From contig NZ_BMEY01000010.1 in assembly GCF_014637405.1 (NCBI RefSeq), forward strand, positions 1 to 64,000: DNA of 64,000 nucleotides, written 5' to 3'. The notes under the pieces are model-generated. The model made no database searches, was not told the DNA's origin, and saw only the letters and a list, made by a program, of their open reading frames with translations. Each line of letters begins with the position of its first letter. Within the stretch, counting starts at the first letter, position 1. The DNA comes from Ornithinibacillus halotolerans (GTDB lineage Bacteria > Bacillota > Bacilli > Bacillales > Amphibacillaceae). Positions 8,701 to 16,094 of this stretch are shown here, piece after piece. Position numbers and translations under genes: made by a program.

Positions 8701-9448
8701 TATACGTTGTAAACTGTCCCGGATTACTGATTGCAGCACTATCGGCTAACACAATCCCCTCTACAGAAACAACTGTACCGTCTTTCAAATTACGAACATC
8801 ATTGATTGAAGAGACTTCTGTATCAGGATCTCCTGGTTCACCAGGCTCTCCTGGATCTACAGGATCTACACCATCCATCTCATGATACCCAAGATAAGTA
8901 AAATTATCTTTTCCTTGATTTGTCCATTCATTAGAATCATAGCTTGAATTTGGAGCTATAATGGAGGAATTTCTGACTAATGTTTTGTCTGCACCATAAT
9001 TATCACGTACACCGATCGTACCAAGAACATCTAGTATACTATCTTTATGTTTTAATACGACAGCATCGTCACCGTTAAAATTAATAACCGCATTATTTGT
9101 CACATCAGCTAATGCTAAGATGTCTTCATGAGCACTAGCATGAGCTAAAACAAAAACATCACCATGAGGCAGTACGCCTGATAGAGTTAAAGACTGACTT
9201 GGAGAAGAGGCACCATTGCTATATAATTCTAGTGTATAATCTGCTAGATTAATAGCTTCACCTGTTCCATTAAAAATTTCAATCGCTTTGTTAAATGAAC
9301 TACCTTCTACATACTCTGATATAAACAGGTCATCAGCGAATGTTTCTTCCTCATTTGTCGTATTCGCAAATACATAGGGCGTATTTGTAAATACTAGTGT
9401 AAAAATAAGAAATAGATTAAAAGACTTCCAAATCAATGCTCTTTTCAT
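5759..9448 (-). CDS. yhcR: Secreted multidomain nuclease/5'-nucleotidase (YhcR type)
   Basis: The 1229-residue protein has a signal peptide (1-29), a lamin-tail domain (about 38-190), a Gly/Pro linker (GEPGEPGDPD), OB-fold regions (about 212-405), a staphylococcal nuclease domain (about 418-565; ITDGDTIRIG, RVRF and the DDYGRI arginine), a calcineurin-like phosphoesterase (about 630-900; NDLHG, GDMIGG, GNHEFD, HNHV) and a 5'-nucleotidase C-terminal domain (NGGGIR near 986). This matches B. subtilis YhcR, a sugar-nonspecific endonuclease that degrades extracellular nucleic acid to nucleosides. Unlike YhcR, the C terminus (ending KVSLEN) shows no sortase motif, membrane anchor or positive tail, so it is probably released or held by another contact. 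The ATG has GGAGGG seven bases upstream. Confidence 0.92.
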   Translation of the reverse strand: MKRALIWKSFNLFLIFTLVFTNTPYVFANTTNEEETFADDLFISEYVEGSSFNKAIEIFNGTGEAINLADYTLELYSNGASSPSQSLTLSGVLPHGDVFVLAHASAHEDILALADVTNNAVINFNGDDAVVLKHKDSILDVLGTIGVRDNYGADKTLVRNSSIIAPNSSYDSNEWTNQGKDNFTYLGYHEMDGVDPVDPGEPGEPGDPDTEVSSINDVRNLKDGTVVSVEGIVLADSAAISNPGQFTTYIQDDTAGINLYAYQQGELPSLEKGDKVKVVGELDSYNGLKEIIPTSIEVLAQEQDLPEVQTITLEDLNNPAVAESYEGELVQVHGFINNIPGSPAGNGYNVSLIDNDFNGTTLRVMQSSLDISLVESNKWYDITAIVSQYNDYQLIPTEQADIQLAAEQPDPPSAAGYYETTVERITDGDTIRIGTPVFGETRVRFVNMDTAETYSAKNNDPERAEINQNQKYYGDLATSYISELIQPGDEIYLKIGDQPTDDYGRILAEVIRKEDGLNVNLEMVAQGYASTYFIAPIDEEAYPEYQEAVKEAKAAGLGIWNPENPLLELPFVFRAFDDQKGLLRYVGNSDTMEYVDPEDWADVPVDKRVFFSSPEEAESYGYRPVGSEDSNIVEVQFLSMNDLHGKIDQEYFVDPDGDGVSDMYGRLDYTAAAIKEREAENPNTLIVHAGDMIGGSSPVSGLLQDEPTVEIMEEIGFDVGTVGNHEFDEGLDELLRMVNGGDHPEGKGTEGYDGMNFPILCANCVYEDTGERFLDPYYIAEVDGVEIGFIGVNTVETVNMVMPSSLEGVAFTDETDAVNEAVAELKEQDIRAIVVLAHMPAYQSGASATGAAADLANTVDDEVDIIFAAHNHVVNNAVVDNKLIVQANEYGKAFADVDVQINRTTGDIISKEAEIVFVKQSEYTPDPVVAETLAFYADAIAPIINEEVGYNAQDLTGSYANDSDHGLGNLIADGMKWTMDSDFAMQNGGGIRDVLLAGPVTWGELYNILPFGNTLMTVEIKGADLYPILNKQLSGYGADYSIAGFHYTFNPELQQVVDITLPDGSPIDMDAVYTLTVNNYMGTSDGPIKDLGQNAEMGPVDVDGMVAYVKHLNSSEENPIVYGSEGRIATTDKVPGEDSDEPQFVEVPVKKNNGTATVHTKDLEGIEKDAHVLINIYNEKKPRKLLLNKKQVDILKEKEVTLIVTNGTTSKTFEMVHVKDKVLKVSLEN

Positions 9449-9649
9449 GTGTACCCTCCATTTTCCTAAATGATAGTGTTATAAAAAACTCACACTCCAT
9501 TCATACCACATAAAATTCAGTGATTCTATGCACTTTTTGTAAAGATGATAATATTCCGTACTTTTTTCCTACATTTTTTCCAAAAAAGGTTATTATTACC
9601 TATGTTAGATTAGACGGACTTAAGACTTAATTTTCCATAAAATAAAAAA

Positions 9650-9675
9650 TAGTAGGACTACAATGAGCCCTACTA
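9650..9675 (-). terminator. Terminator of the GH3 hexosaminidase gene
   Basis: TAGTAGG (9650-9656) pairs with CCTACTA (9669-9675). The stem overlaps the stop codon and is followed on the minus strand by a run of T residues (ATTTTTTATTTTA). Confidence 0.75.
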
Positions 9676-11349
9676 AAACAGCGTATTTATTTGCTCGTTA
9701 ATATACTGAAGGTCGTGATATTCTACTTCTTCATTATTCAAATTATACTTTTCCTTTAGTCTAAGAATTCTCTCCACACTTTCGTCTATACGTTGTTCAC
9801 TTAGTTCCCCTTGCTGAACAGCCATTTTGATTTTTTCAATTGTGTGAACGATATCTTCATAATGTTCACTTATTAAAATAATATCCGTACCTGACTTAAT
9901 CGATAGTACGGCTGCATCACCAATATCGTAATGGTTCTCTATCGCATCCATCATCATATCATCTGTCACCACAACCCCATCAAAACCTAGTTCCTCTCTC
10001 AATAATTCAGTAATGACCGCTTTCGACATGGATGAAGGATGTACGCTGTCTAGTTGTGGAAAAAGAATATGTGCAATCATGACGACATCTGCACCTTGAC
10101 CAATTGCCTCTATGAAAGGAATTAATTCTAAATCATAGAGCTGTTGTAAGCTTTTATCAATAAGTGGCAATTCGTAGTGGGAATCTACTGTTGTATCTCC
10201 ATGCCCTGGGAAGTGCTTTATAACTGGAATAATATTCTCTTCACTCATGCCTTTCATCGTTTGTATTCCAAGTTTTGTAACAAGGTCTGGACTATCCCCA
10301 AAGGCTCGGTCTCCAATTACAGGATTGTCTGGATTATTATTTACATCTAGTACTGGTGCATAATTCATATTCATCCCATATGCATGTAATTGCTGCGCCA
10401 ATATATTACCAACTTGATAAGAAAGCTCTGGATTATTGTTAATTCCTATATCCCAACTAGTTGGTAATCCTTCTAAATCAGGAAGTCTAAACACTCGCCC
10501 TCCCTCTTGATCAACAGAGAGAAATAAAGGAATGTTATTGCTATTGGCATTCATTCGTTTTATACCATTCACGAGATTTCTAGCTTGACTATAGCTAGTT
10601 AAGTTATCCCGGAAGAAAATGATTCCACCAACTTTATAATCCTCGATTAAATTAATTGTTTCCGGTGTTGGAGTCGTCCCTTCAATTCCGGCAATAATCA
10701 TTTGCCCTATTTTTTCATCTAAAGTCAATGTTTCAAGTAAACTTGAATCCTCCACTAAATTAGCTGGTTCTGTGAAGACTACAATATGGTGTAGCTTTGG
10801 ATTCGGTTCTTCTTCCGTTGGTCTAGGAAGAACCCATTTTAGTTGATAGTTTTTATTTAATTGGTAAACCAAAATAATTTGATCGAGTTGTTCATCTTTA
10901 TAGTATCTTTCCTCATCAGGTTGACCACTAAAATGAAGAATTTCCTTATAAGATATATTGGATAACTCTTCATCAAGTGAACGAACATCAAATATCGTTT
11001 CTCCTTTATATCCAAATGACAAATTTTCACTCTCATAATCGATATAGATTCCATCTCCAAAAGCAGTAGAATTATTTGGTTCACCGAATTCGGTAATCAC
11101 ATCATCATACTTCGTTTCTCCCACAATAACAGAAACATTTGGAACAGTTCCCTTTTTTGCATGTTCAATGACTTCTCTTAGGAGCAGTTTATTCATAATA
11201 AAATCTTTCTCAGGAATAGTGCGATTGATATCTTTGACCTCACGATTCGAGAGCTTGTCTTTCGATTTCAACAAAAACCCACCATATACCGCCCCAACTA
11301 CAAGGAGAAGGATTATTAGTATAATTATTAATTTTTTCAACTTCTTCAC
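9673..11349 (-). CDS. nagZ: GH3 beta-N-acetylhexosaminidase with N-terminal DUF4309-like domain
   Basis: The 558-residue protein has an uncleaved N-terminal membrane segment (about 5-27), a region of about 130 residues resembling DUF4309 (about 60-195), and a GH3 catalytic domain (about 205-540). The NagZ-type signature KHFPGHGDTTVDSH and the nucleophile segment VVVTDDMMMDAI are present. NagZ enzymes release N-acetylglucosamine from cell-wall muropeptides during peptidoglycan recycling. Here the enzyme should act outside the membrane. The extra C-terminal domain of B. subtilis NagZ is absent. The given start is GTG with GGAG upstream. A TTG nine bases later with AAGGGG is equally possible. 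Confidence 0.85.
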   Translation of the reverse strand: MKKLKKLIIILIILLLVVGAVYGGFLLKSKDKLSNREVKDINRTIPEKDFIMNKLLLREVIEHAKKGTVPNVSVIVGETKYDDVITEFGEPNNSTAFGDGIYIDYESENLSFGYKGETIFDVRSLDEELSNISYKEILHFSGQPDEERYYKDEQLDQIILVYQLNKNYQLKWVLPRPTEEEPNPKLHHIVVFTEPANLVEDSSLLETLTLDEKIGQMIIAGIEGTTPTPETINLIEDYKVGGIIFFRDNLTSYSQARNLVNGIKRMNANSNNIPLFLSVDQEGGRVFRLPDLEGLPTSWDIGINNNPELSYQVGNILAQQLHAYGMNMNYAPVLDVNNNPDNPVIGDRAFGDSPDLVTKLGIQTMKGMSEENIIPVIKHFPGHGDTTVDSHYELPLIDKSLQQLYDLELIPFIEAIGQGADVVMIAHILFPQLDSVHPSSMSKAVITELLREELGFDGVVVTDDMMMDAIENHYDIGDAAVLSIKSGTDIILISEHYEDIVHTIEKIKMAVQQGELSEQRIDESVERILRLKEKYNLNNEEVEYHDLQYINEQINTLF

Positions 11350-11451
11350 CCCTTCTCTCCATTTACTACTATATCTATTAATCGGCTCTATTATATATGA
11401 CGAAGACTATTAATATTATGTGTCAAATCTAATAACTAATAGTCAATTTAA

Positions 11452-11480
11452 TTGAAAATAACTTATTAGAAACGTATAAT
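11452..11480 (+). promoter_or_regulatory. Promoter of tRNA-Ala
   Basis: TTGAAA (11452-11457), 17 bases, TATAAT (11475-11480). The tRNA begins 14 bases later. Confidence 0.85.
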
Positions 11481-11493
11481 ATAACTAACATAC

Positions 11494-11566
11494 GGGGCAT
11501 TAGCTCAGCTGGGAGAGCGCTACACTGGCAGTGTAGAGGTCAGCGGTTCGAGCCCGCTATGCTCCA
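11494..11566 (+). tRNA. tRNA-Ala (anticodon GGC)
   Basis: The 73-base sequence folds as a cloverleaf. The acceptor stem is GGGGCAT with ATGCTCC (one G-U pair), the anticodon stem is CTACA with TGTAG, the seven-base loop CTGGCAG places GGC at 34-36, and the T arm is AGCGG-TTCGAGC-CCGCT. The discriminator base is A and CCA is not encoded. It stands alone with its own promoter and terminator. Confidence 0.96.
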
Positions 11567-11576
11567 TATTCCTTTT

Positions 11577-11602
11577 AACTCTTGCAGCTGCAGGAGTTTT
11601 TT
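11577..11602 (+). terminator. Terminator after tRNA-Ala
   Basis: AACTCTTGCAG and CTGCAGGAGTT form a compact hairpin (one G-T pair) ending in six T residues. Confidence 0.8.
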
Positions 11603-11630
11603 ATTTGCTCAAATTTCTATGAAAAACAAG

Positions 11631-11659
11631 TTTATAATTAACTTTATTTATGTTATAAT
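11631..11659 (+). promoter_or_regulatory. Promoter upstream of the mini-ORF and acetyltransferase gene
   Basis: TTTATA (11631-11636), 17 bases, TATAAT (11654-11659). A second TATAAT lies at 11675-11680. Between this promoter and the acetyltransferase start is a leader of roughly 120 bases that contains the two-codon ORF. Confidence 0.6.
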
Positions 11660-11697
11660 ATTCTGAAAATAAACTATAATAAAAAAGGAGTTTTTCT

Positions 11698-11706
11698 ATG
11701 CGTTAA
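11698..11706 (+). other. Two-codon ORF (ATG CGT TAA) behind a perfect ribosome binding site
   Basis: AAAAAAGGAG (11681-11690) stands seven bases before an ATG that is followed by one arginine codon and a stop. It lies in the leader of the acetyltransferase gene, about 80 bases before that gene's start. It may be the remnant of a lost gene or a translated minimal leader that affects the downstream gene. The sequence alone does not decide between these. Confidence 0.45.
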
Positions 11707-11786
11707 TTTAAGAAATAGCATTCTATCCGTGGCCCACCTATATTTTATCTTGAAACCTAATAATAACTAATATAGGGGGATCTACA

Positions 11787-12263
11787 ATGATAGAATTTCA
11801 GCCCATCACTTGGAATAACTTTGAAGAATGTATTCAGTTACAATTAACCAAAAGTCAGAGAAGCTATTTAGCTTCCAATGTTTACAGCCTTGCACAATCA
11901 TATGTAGCATTACTGAACGATAAGCTACCAGCGTTGACTTTTGTTATTTATCATCATGAAACGATGGTCGGATTTATTATGATGGCTTATGATACCGCTG
12001 AGGAAAATGAATATGGCGATGAACCATGCTATCACATCCTTCGATTTATGATTGATGAGCGTTATCAAAAAAAAGGTTATGGGACAAAAGCTATGAAAAA
12101 AGCAGTAGCATATTTAAAGACTTTTCCACAGGGGGTAGCTTCTTCGATTTATATTTCATATGCCCCTGAAAATATCGTAGCAAGACATCTCTATCTAAAT
12201 CTTGGTTTTGTGGAAACAGGTATCATTTCTGAGGGCGAGATAGTTGCCAAAATTACGATTTAA
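11787..12263 (+). CDS. GNAT acetyltransferase, BltD (spermine/spermidine acetyltransferase)-like
   Basis: This 158-residue single-domain GNAT protein has the acetyl-CoA binding segment at about residues 90-105 (IDERYQKKGYGTKAM) and the later NIVARHLYLNLGFVETG motif. The layout and several positions match B. subtilis BltD, which acetylates spermidine and spermine. The substrate here is inferred from that resemblance only. The ATG follows GGGGGA at the usual distance. A two-codon ORF lies in its leader, and it has its own terminator. Confidence 0.8.
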   Translation: MIEFQPITWNNFEECIQLQLTKSQRSYLASNVYSLAQSYVALLNDKLPALTFVIYHHETMVGFIMMAYDTAEENEYGDEPCYHILRFMIDERYQKKGYGTKAMKKAVAYLKTFPQGVASSIYISYAPENIVARHLYLNLGFVETGIISEGEIVAKITI

Positions 12264-12270
12264 ATAAAAA

Positions 12271-12303
12271 AAGTTCAAGCATAACGGTTGCTTGAACTTT
12301 TTT
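12271..12303. terminator. Bidirectional terminator
   Basis: AAGTTCAAGC and GCTTGAACTT form a 10-bp perfect stem with a nine-base loop. It is flanked by A residues on the left and T residues on the right, and lies between two convergent genes. Confidence 0.9.
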
Positions 12304-12309
12304 CTGTTA

Positions 12310-12636
12310 CTAATTTAAAAACCGGATAACTAATGGAATTTTCCACGCTTCTCCTTGATATGCTTTCACTGCTGCAACGATAGTTATTATAAAACCAGCT
12401 AATGCTACAAGAGGTGCTAAAATCAATCCAACTAAGACTATTACTAATATCCCACTCACTACTCCATAAATAGCAAAAGAAATAATAAAGTTAAAATATT
12501 CTTTCCCATGAAAATCAACAAAATAAGAACTATCCCGCTTTAATAACCAAATCAATAATGGTCCAAGAACAGGGGCAGGAAAGCTTAATACATATAATAA
12601 CATTGCAAATAAACGATCATCTTCTGTTGTTGCCAT
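12310..12636 (-). CDS. DUF4870 family membrane protein
   Basis: This 108-residue protein has three to four hydrophobic segments. The family pattern is clear: an N-terminal DRLFAMLLYVLSF segment, then GPLLIWLLKRDSSYFVDFHGKEYFNF, and a final AVKAYQGEAWKIPLVIRFL. DUF4870 proteins are related to Tic20-like membrane proteins and have no assigned function. The ATG has a GGAGG-type site (GGAGGCGATTAG) upstream. It is monocistronic and convergent with the acetyltransferase gene. Confidence 0.85.
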   Translation of the reverse strand: MATTEDDRLFAMLLYVLSFPAPVLGPLLIWLLKRDSSYFVDFHGKEYFNFIISFAIYGVVSGILVIVLVGLILAPLVALAGFIITIVAAVKAYQGEAWKIPLVIRFLN

Positions 12637-12819
12637 CTAATCGCCTCCGATATTTAGAAATTCTCTTTGATGCTTATAACTATTTTACGTCCAAAGGGAG
12701 CAATAGGTTTCATTAAAAAAAGGGCAGATCTTTAGTCATAAAATATTCTTAGAAAAAAGGATATAGAACTTGTATCTAGAATACTTAATATAAGTGACTA
12801 TTAAGGGGGTACTAATTAA

Positions 12820-14841
12820 TTGATGACTGTAAGAAAAGATAATATCATAGACAACTATCATGGAACAAAAGTATCTGATCCATTTCGTTGGTTAGAAGAT
12901 CCGCATTCTAAGGATTCACTTGAATGGAGTAATTGGATGGGAGAAAAGTGCAAAGATTACTTTTCTAGTATTCATACGAAAGAGGAAGATCGTAAACGAT
13001 TAAATGAATTATGGAATTATCCAAAGTATTTTGTTCCTAAAAAGATACAAAGGAAACTTTATTACTTGAAAAATAATGGGTTACAAAATCAAGCTGTTCT
13101 TTTCTGTAAAGATGAAGAAAACGATCATGTTGTACTTGACCCGAACAACTTAAGTGATGATGGTACCGTTGCGTTAACAAACTATTCCTTTAGTAAGGAT
13201 GGGAAATATTTAGCTTATGCAACGTCTACTCATGGAAGTGATTGGCAGGAGATTCATGTTCTTGATTTAAATACTAACAAAAACCTAACGGATCATATAC
13301 AACATGTTAAATTTACTAATATTACTTGGTCACCAGATAGTTCGGGGTTTTTCTACAGCAAATTTCCTGAACCTGGGACGGTTTCTCCAGAAGATGAAAG
13401 TAATTTTAATAAAGTATATTTCCATACATTAGGTAATAACCAAGAGGATGACGTGCTTGTACATGAACAACCTGAAAATAAAGAGTTAATGTTTTCTTCC
13501 TTTCTAAGCGATGATGAGAGATTTATTGGTCTTTATGTTTTTCTTGGTACGGCAACAGAAAACCGTATATATATTAGACCAATTGACTCCGATGAGCCAT
13601 TTACAAAACTACTAGACCAAGCAGATGCCGAATACTCTTATGTTACAAATAAGGGTGATATATTTTATTTTAAAACAGATTTACAAACTCCAAACGGAAA
13701 AATTATCTCTGTTGATATAAACAACCCAGACTCAACGAAATGGAAGGAAATTATTCCCGAACAAGAAGACGTAATGGATTTTGTAATAGCCCTTAATGAT
13801 AAATTAGTAGTAGGCCTCTTACATGATGCCCACCACCAACTAAAGATATATGAACTAGATGGAACATTTTCTCATGATATCGACCTACCGATTCTAGGAT
13901 CACTAACAGATATTACTAAAAGTAAAGAAGACAATGAAATATTCTTTGGTGTTACATCATTTTTGAGTCCAACAGTAGTTTATAACTATAATGTAGTGAC
14001 TAAAAAACTAAACATCTTTGCTGAATCTGAATTACCAATTGATACATCACAATTTGAAACAAATCAAATATTTTATACTTCAAAAGATGGCACAAAGGTT
14101 CCAATGTTTATCACTCATAGAAAAAACGTACAACTAGATGGCGAAAATCCGGTAATCCTCTACGGATATGGTGGGTTTAATGTTAATATGACCCCATCTT
14201 TCAACCCTGCAATTCTACGTTGGTTGGAAAAAGGTGGGATATATGCAGTTGCTGTCCTCCGTGGAGGTACAGAATACGGTGAAGAATGGCATCGAGCAGG
14301 AATGCTAGAAAACAAGCAAAATGTATTTGATGATTTCATAGCAGCAGGAGAATGGTTAATTGAAAACAAGTACACACGAAAAGAAAAACTCTCTATCATG
14401 GGAGGTTCCAATGGTGGGTTATTAGTAGCCGCATGTATGGTACAAAGACCAGACTTATATGGAGCAGTTATCTGCCGTGTGCCAGTAATTGATATGCTAC
14501 GTTATCACAAGTTCACAATAGGCAGGTACTGGATACCAGAGTACGGTAGTGCGGATAATCCGGAGCATTTTCCATTTCTGTATGCTTACTCCCCTCTGCA
14601 TAATATTAAAGATGGGGTGAAATATCCTCCAGTGTTAATTGCAACTGCTGAGAGTGATGACCGTGTCGTTCCAGCACATGCCAAAAAATTTGCAGCTACT
14701 TTATTGGAAAAAGCAGATAAACAGTCAACAATTGTCCTAAGGCTTGAAGCAAAAGCCGGTCACGGATTAGGTAAACCTACTTCTAAAGTAATTGAAGAAT
14801 GGGTTGACTTTTATGCATTTCTTGATAAAGAGTTAGGTTAA
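12820..14841 (+). CDS. Prolyl oligopeptidase family serine peptidase (S9A)
   Basis: This 673-residue cytoplasmic enzyme has an N-terminal seven-bladed propeller (about 70-400) and a C-terminal alpha/beta hydrolase domain. The catalytic Ser is in GGSNGG (about residue 530), the Asp in AESDDRVVP, and the His in AGHGLG. The N terminus DPFRWLEDP and the YGYGGFNV oxyanion segment are typical of prolyl oligopeptidases, which cleave short peptides after proline. No signal peptide is present. The start is either the TTG given or the ATG three bases later, after AAGGGGGT. It is monocistronic. Confidence 0.92.
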   Translation: MMTVRKDNIIDNYHGTKVSDPFRWLEDPHSKDSLEWSNWMGEKCKDYFSSIHTKEEDRKRLNELWNYPKYFVPKKIQRKLYYLKNNGLQNQAVLFCKDEENDHVVLDPNNLSDDGTVALTNYSFSKDGKYLAYATSTHGSDWQEIHVLDLNTNKNLTDHIQHVKFTNITWSPDSSGFFYSKFPEPGTVSPEDESNFNKVYFHTLGNNQEDDVLVHEQPENKELMFSSFLSDDERFIGLYVFLGTATENRIYIRPIDSDEPFTKLLDQADAEYSYVTNKGDIFYFKTDLQTPNGKIISVDINNPDSTKWKEIIPEQEDVMDFVIALNDKLVVGLLHDAHHQLKIYELDGTFSHDIDLPILGSLTDITKSKEDNEIFFGVTSFLSPTVVYNYNVVTKKLNIFAESELPIDTSQFETNQIFYTSKDGTKVPMFITHRKNVQLDGENPVILYGYGGFNVNMTPSFNPAILRWLEKGGIYAVAVLRGGTEYGEEWHRAGMLENKQNVFDDFIAAGEWLIENKYTRKEKLSIMGGSNGGLLVAACMVQRPDLYGAVICRVPVIDMLRYHKFTIGRYWIPEYGSADNPEHFPFLYAYSPLHNIKDGVKYPPVLIATAESDDRVVPAHAKKFAATLLEKADKQSTIVLRLEAKAGHGLGKPTSKVIEEWVDFYAFLDKELG

Positions 14842-14853
14842 TTTTAAGAATAA

Positions 14854-14886
14854 AAGTCCTTCATACTTGATGAGGGACTTTTTTCT
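14854..14886 (+). terminator. Terminator of the prolyl oligopeptidase gene
   Basis: AAGTCCTTCAT and ATGAGGGACTT form a stem with loop ACTTG, followed by six T residues. The stem's TTCAT/ATGA core resembles the dyad of the array that starts directly after it. Confidence 0.9.
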
Positions 14887-15300
14887 ATGAACAGAGATTC
14901 TCTATGATTTCTTACTGCATTTCCCTTTCATCACCTCTGTGAACGGGATTTAACTTTGGTTCCCTGCTGCATTTCCCTTTCATCACCCTTATGAACGGGA
15001 TTTGACTTTGATTTCTTGCTGCATCTCCCTTTCATCACCTCTATGAAAGGGATTTAACTTTGATTTCCTGCTGCATTTCCCTTTCACCACCCATATGAAC
15101 GGGATTTGACTTTGATTTCTTGCTGCATCTCCCTTTCATCACCTCTATGAACGGGATTTGACTTTGATTTCTTGCTATATCTCCCTTTCATCAACCCTAT
15201 GAACGGGATTCCCAGCTGATTTCTTACTCATTTTCCCTTTCACCAACCCTATGAGCGGGATTTCTCCTTTCATCTATGCTCAATTTCCCCTTCACGCTAC
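14887..15300. repeat. Tandem array, unit exactly 52 bp, eight to nine copies
   Basis: The CCCTTTCA anchor occurs at 14923, 14975, 15027, 15079, 15131, 15183 and 15235 (and as CCCCTTCA at 15287), every step 52 bp. A half unit (ATGAAC at 14887) is in register before them. Each unit holds CCCTTTCAT, seven bases, then ATGAACGGG or ATGAAAGGG, so it can form a 9-bp dyad. The rest of the unit (ATTTGACTTTGATTTCTTGCTGCAT) is less constant. The plus strand is pyrimidine-rich. The array occupies the whole space between two convergent genes' terminators and is non-coding. Confidence 0.95.
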
Positions 15301-15335
15301 TAATCCCCTCCCTTAAAACTTCCCCACAACAAAAA

Positions 15336-15371
15336 TAGCAGAAGAAAACCAATAAAGATTTTCCTCTGCTA
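15336..15371 (-). terminator. Terminator of the ABC-2 operon
   Basis: TAGCAGAAGAAAA pairs with TTTTCCTCTGCTA across a ten-base loop. On the minus strand it is followed by TTTTTGTTG. Confidence 0.85.
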
Positions 15372-15383
15372 CTTATTTAATTA

Positions 15384-16094
15384 TTACTTATCTATCTCAC
15401 GTTTTTTATAAACAAATGCTGCAAACAAGCTTGCAACTAGTGCCCATACCAATAAGACTACAAAATGGTCCCACATATCCACAAAACCTAAACCTAGTTC
15501 CACTTCGTAAGCTAGTTCAATGATTTGAATATTAGGCAAGTATTCAACGAAAGAAATTGCTGGATATTTTTCGGCTAAAACCATTAATAATGATCCAAAC
15601 CCAAATAAAAAGATAACTGGTAAAATAATAACTGATGCTTCAACAACTGTTCTAGATAACAATCCTAGAATCGTACCTAGGGCAATATAAAATATAATAG
15701 AAATGAAGATTGCTATTGCGATTAATGCAAAGTTACGGGGTTCATAACCCGTAATCATAGCACATAAAATTAACGTTACAACCGTTAGAACAATCGAAAC
15801 TAAGCTTTTTCCAGTAAGGATTTCAGTTAATGATGCTGGGGATAGCATTAGTCCTCGTAATGTATGTTTTTCTTTTTCTTCAGCAATAACAGCACATTGG
15901 ATAAAAGCTGTAACAGAGGCTAGCGTTAAATTAATAATCATATAGTGAAGTTCAAGCCCCATTTCGTACATCCCACCATATAAAAATGCCATTAAGATAG
16001 GTAACACAATAATAGAACTTACAAAATAGTTTTTCGATAGATCTTTCATATCCTTATTAAAAATGGCGTAAATTCTTTTCCATGAAAACGTCAT
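15384..16094 (-). CDS. ABC-2 type transporter permease
   Basis: This 236-residue protein has six membrane segments and the ABC-2 permease pattern: a cytoplasmic N terminus (SWKRIYAIFNKDMKDLSKNYF), then AEEKEKHTLRGLMLSPAS before the central segments. It pairs with the ATPase encoded just upstream, whose stop it overlaps (ATGA). Such pairs usually export drugs, antimicrobial peptides or lipid-linked compounds. The substrate is unknown. It is short for the family, so it probably works as a homodimer. Confidence 0.85.
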   Translation of the reverse strand: MTFSWKRIYAIFNKDMKDLSKNYFVSSIIVLPILMAFLYGGMYEMGLELHYMIINLTLASVTAFIQCAVIAEEKEKHTLRGLMLSPASLTEILTGKSLVSIVLTVVTLILCAMITGYEPRNFALIAIAIFISIIFYIALGTILGLLSRTVVEASVIILPVIFLFGFGSLLMVLAEKYPAISFVEYLPNIQIIELAYEVELGLGFVDMWDHFVVLLVWALVASLFAAFVYKKREIDK

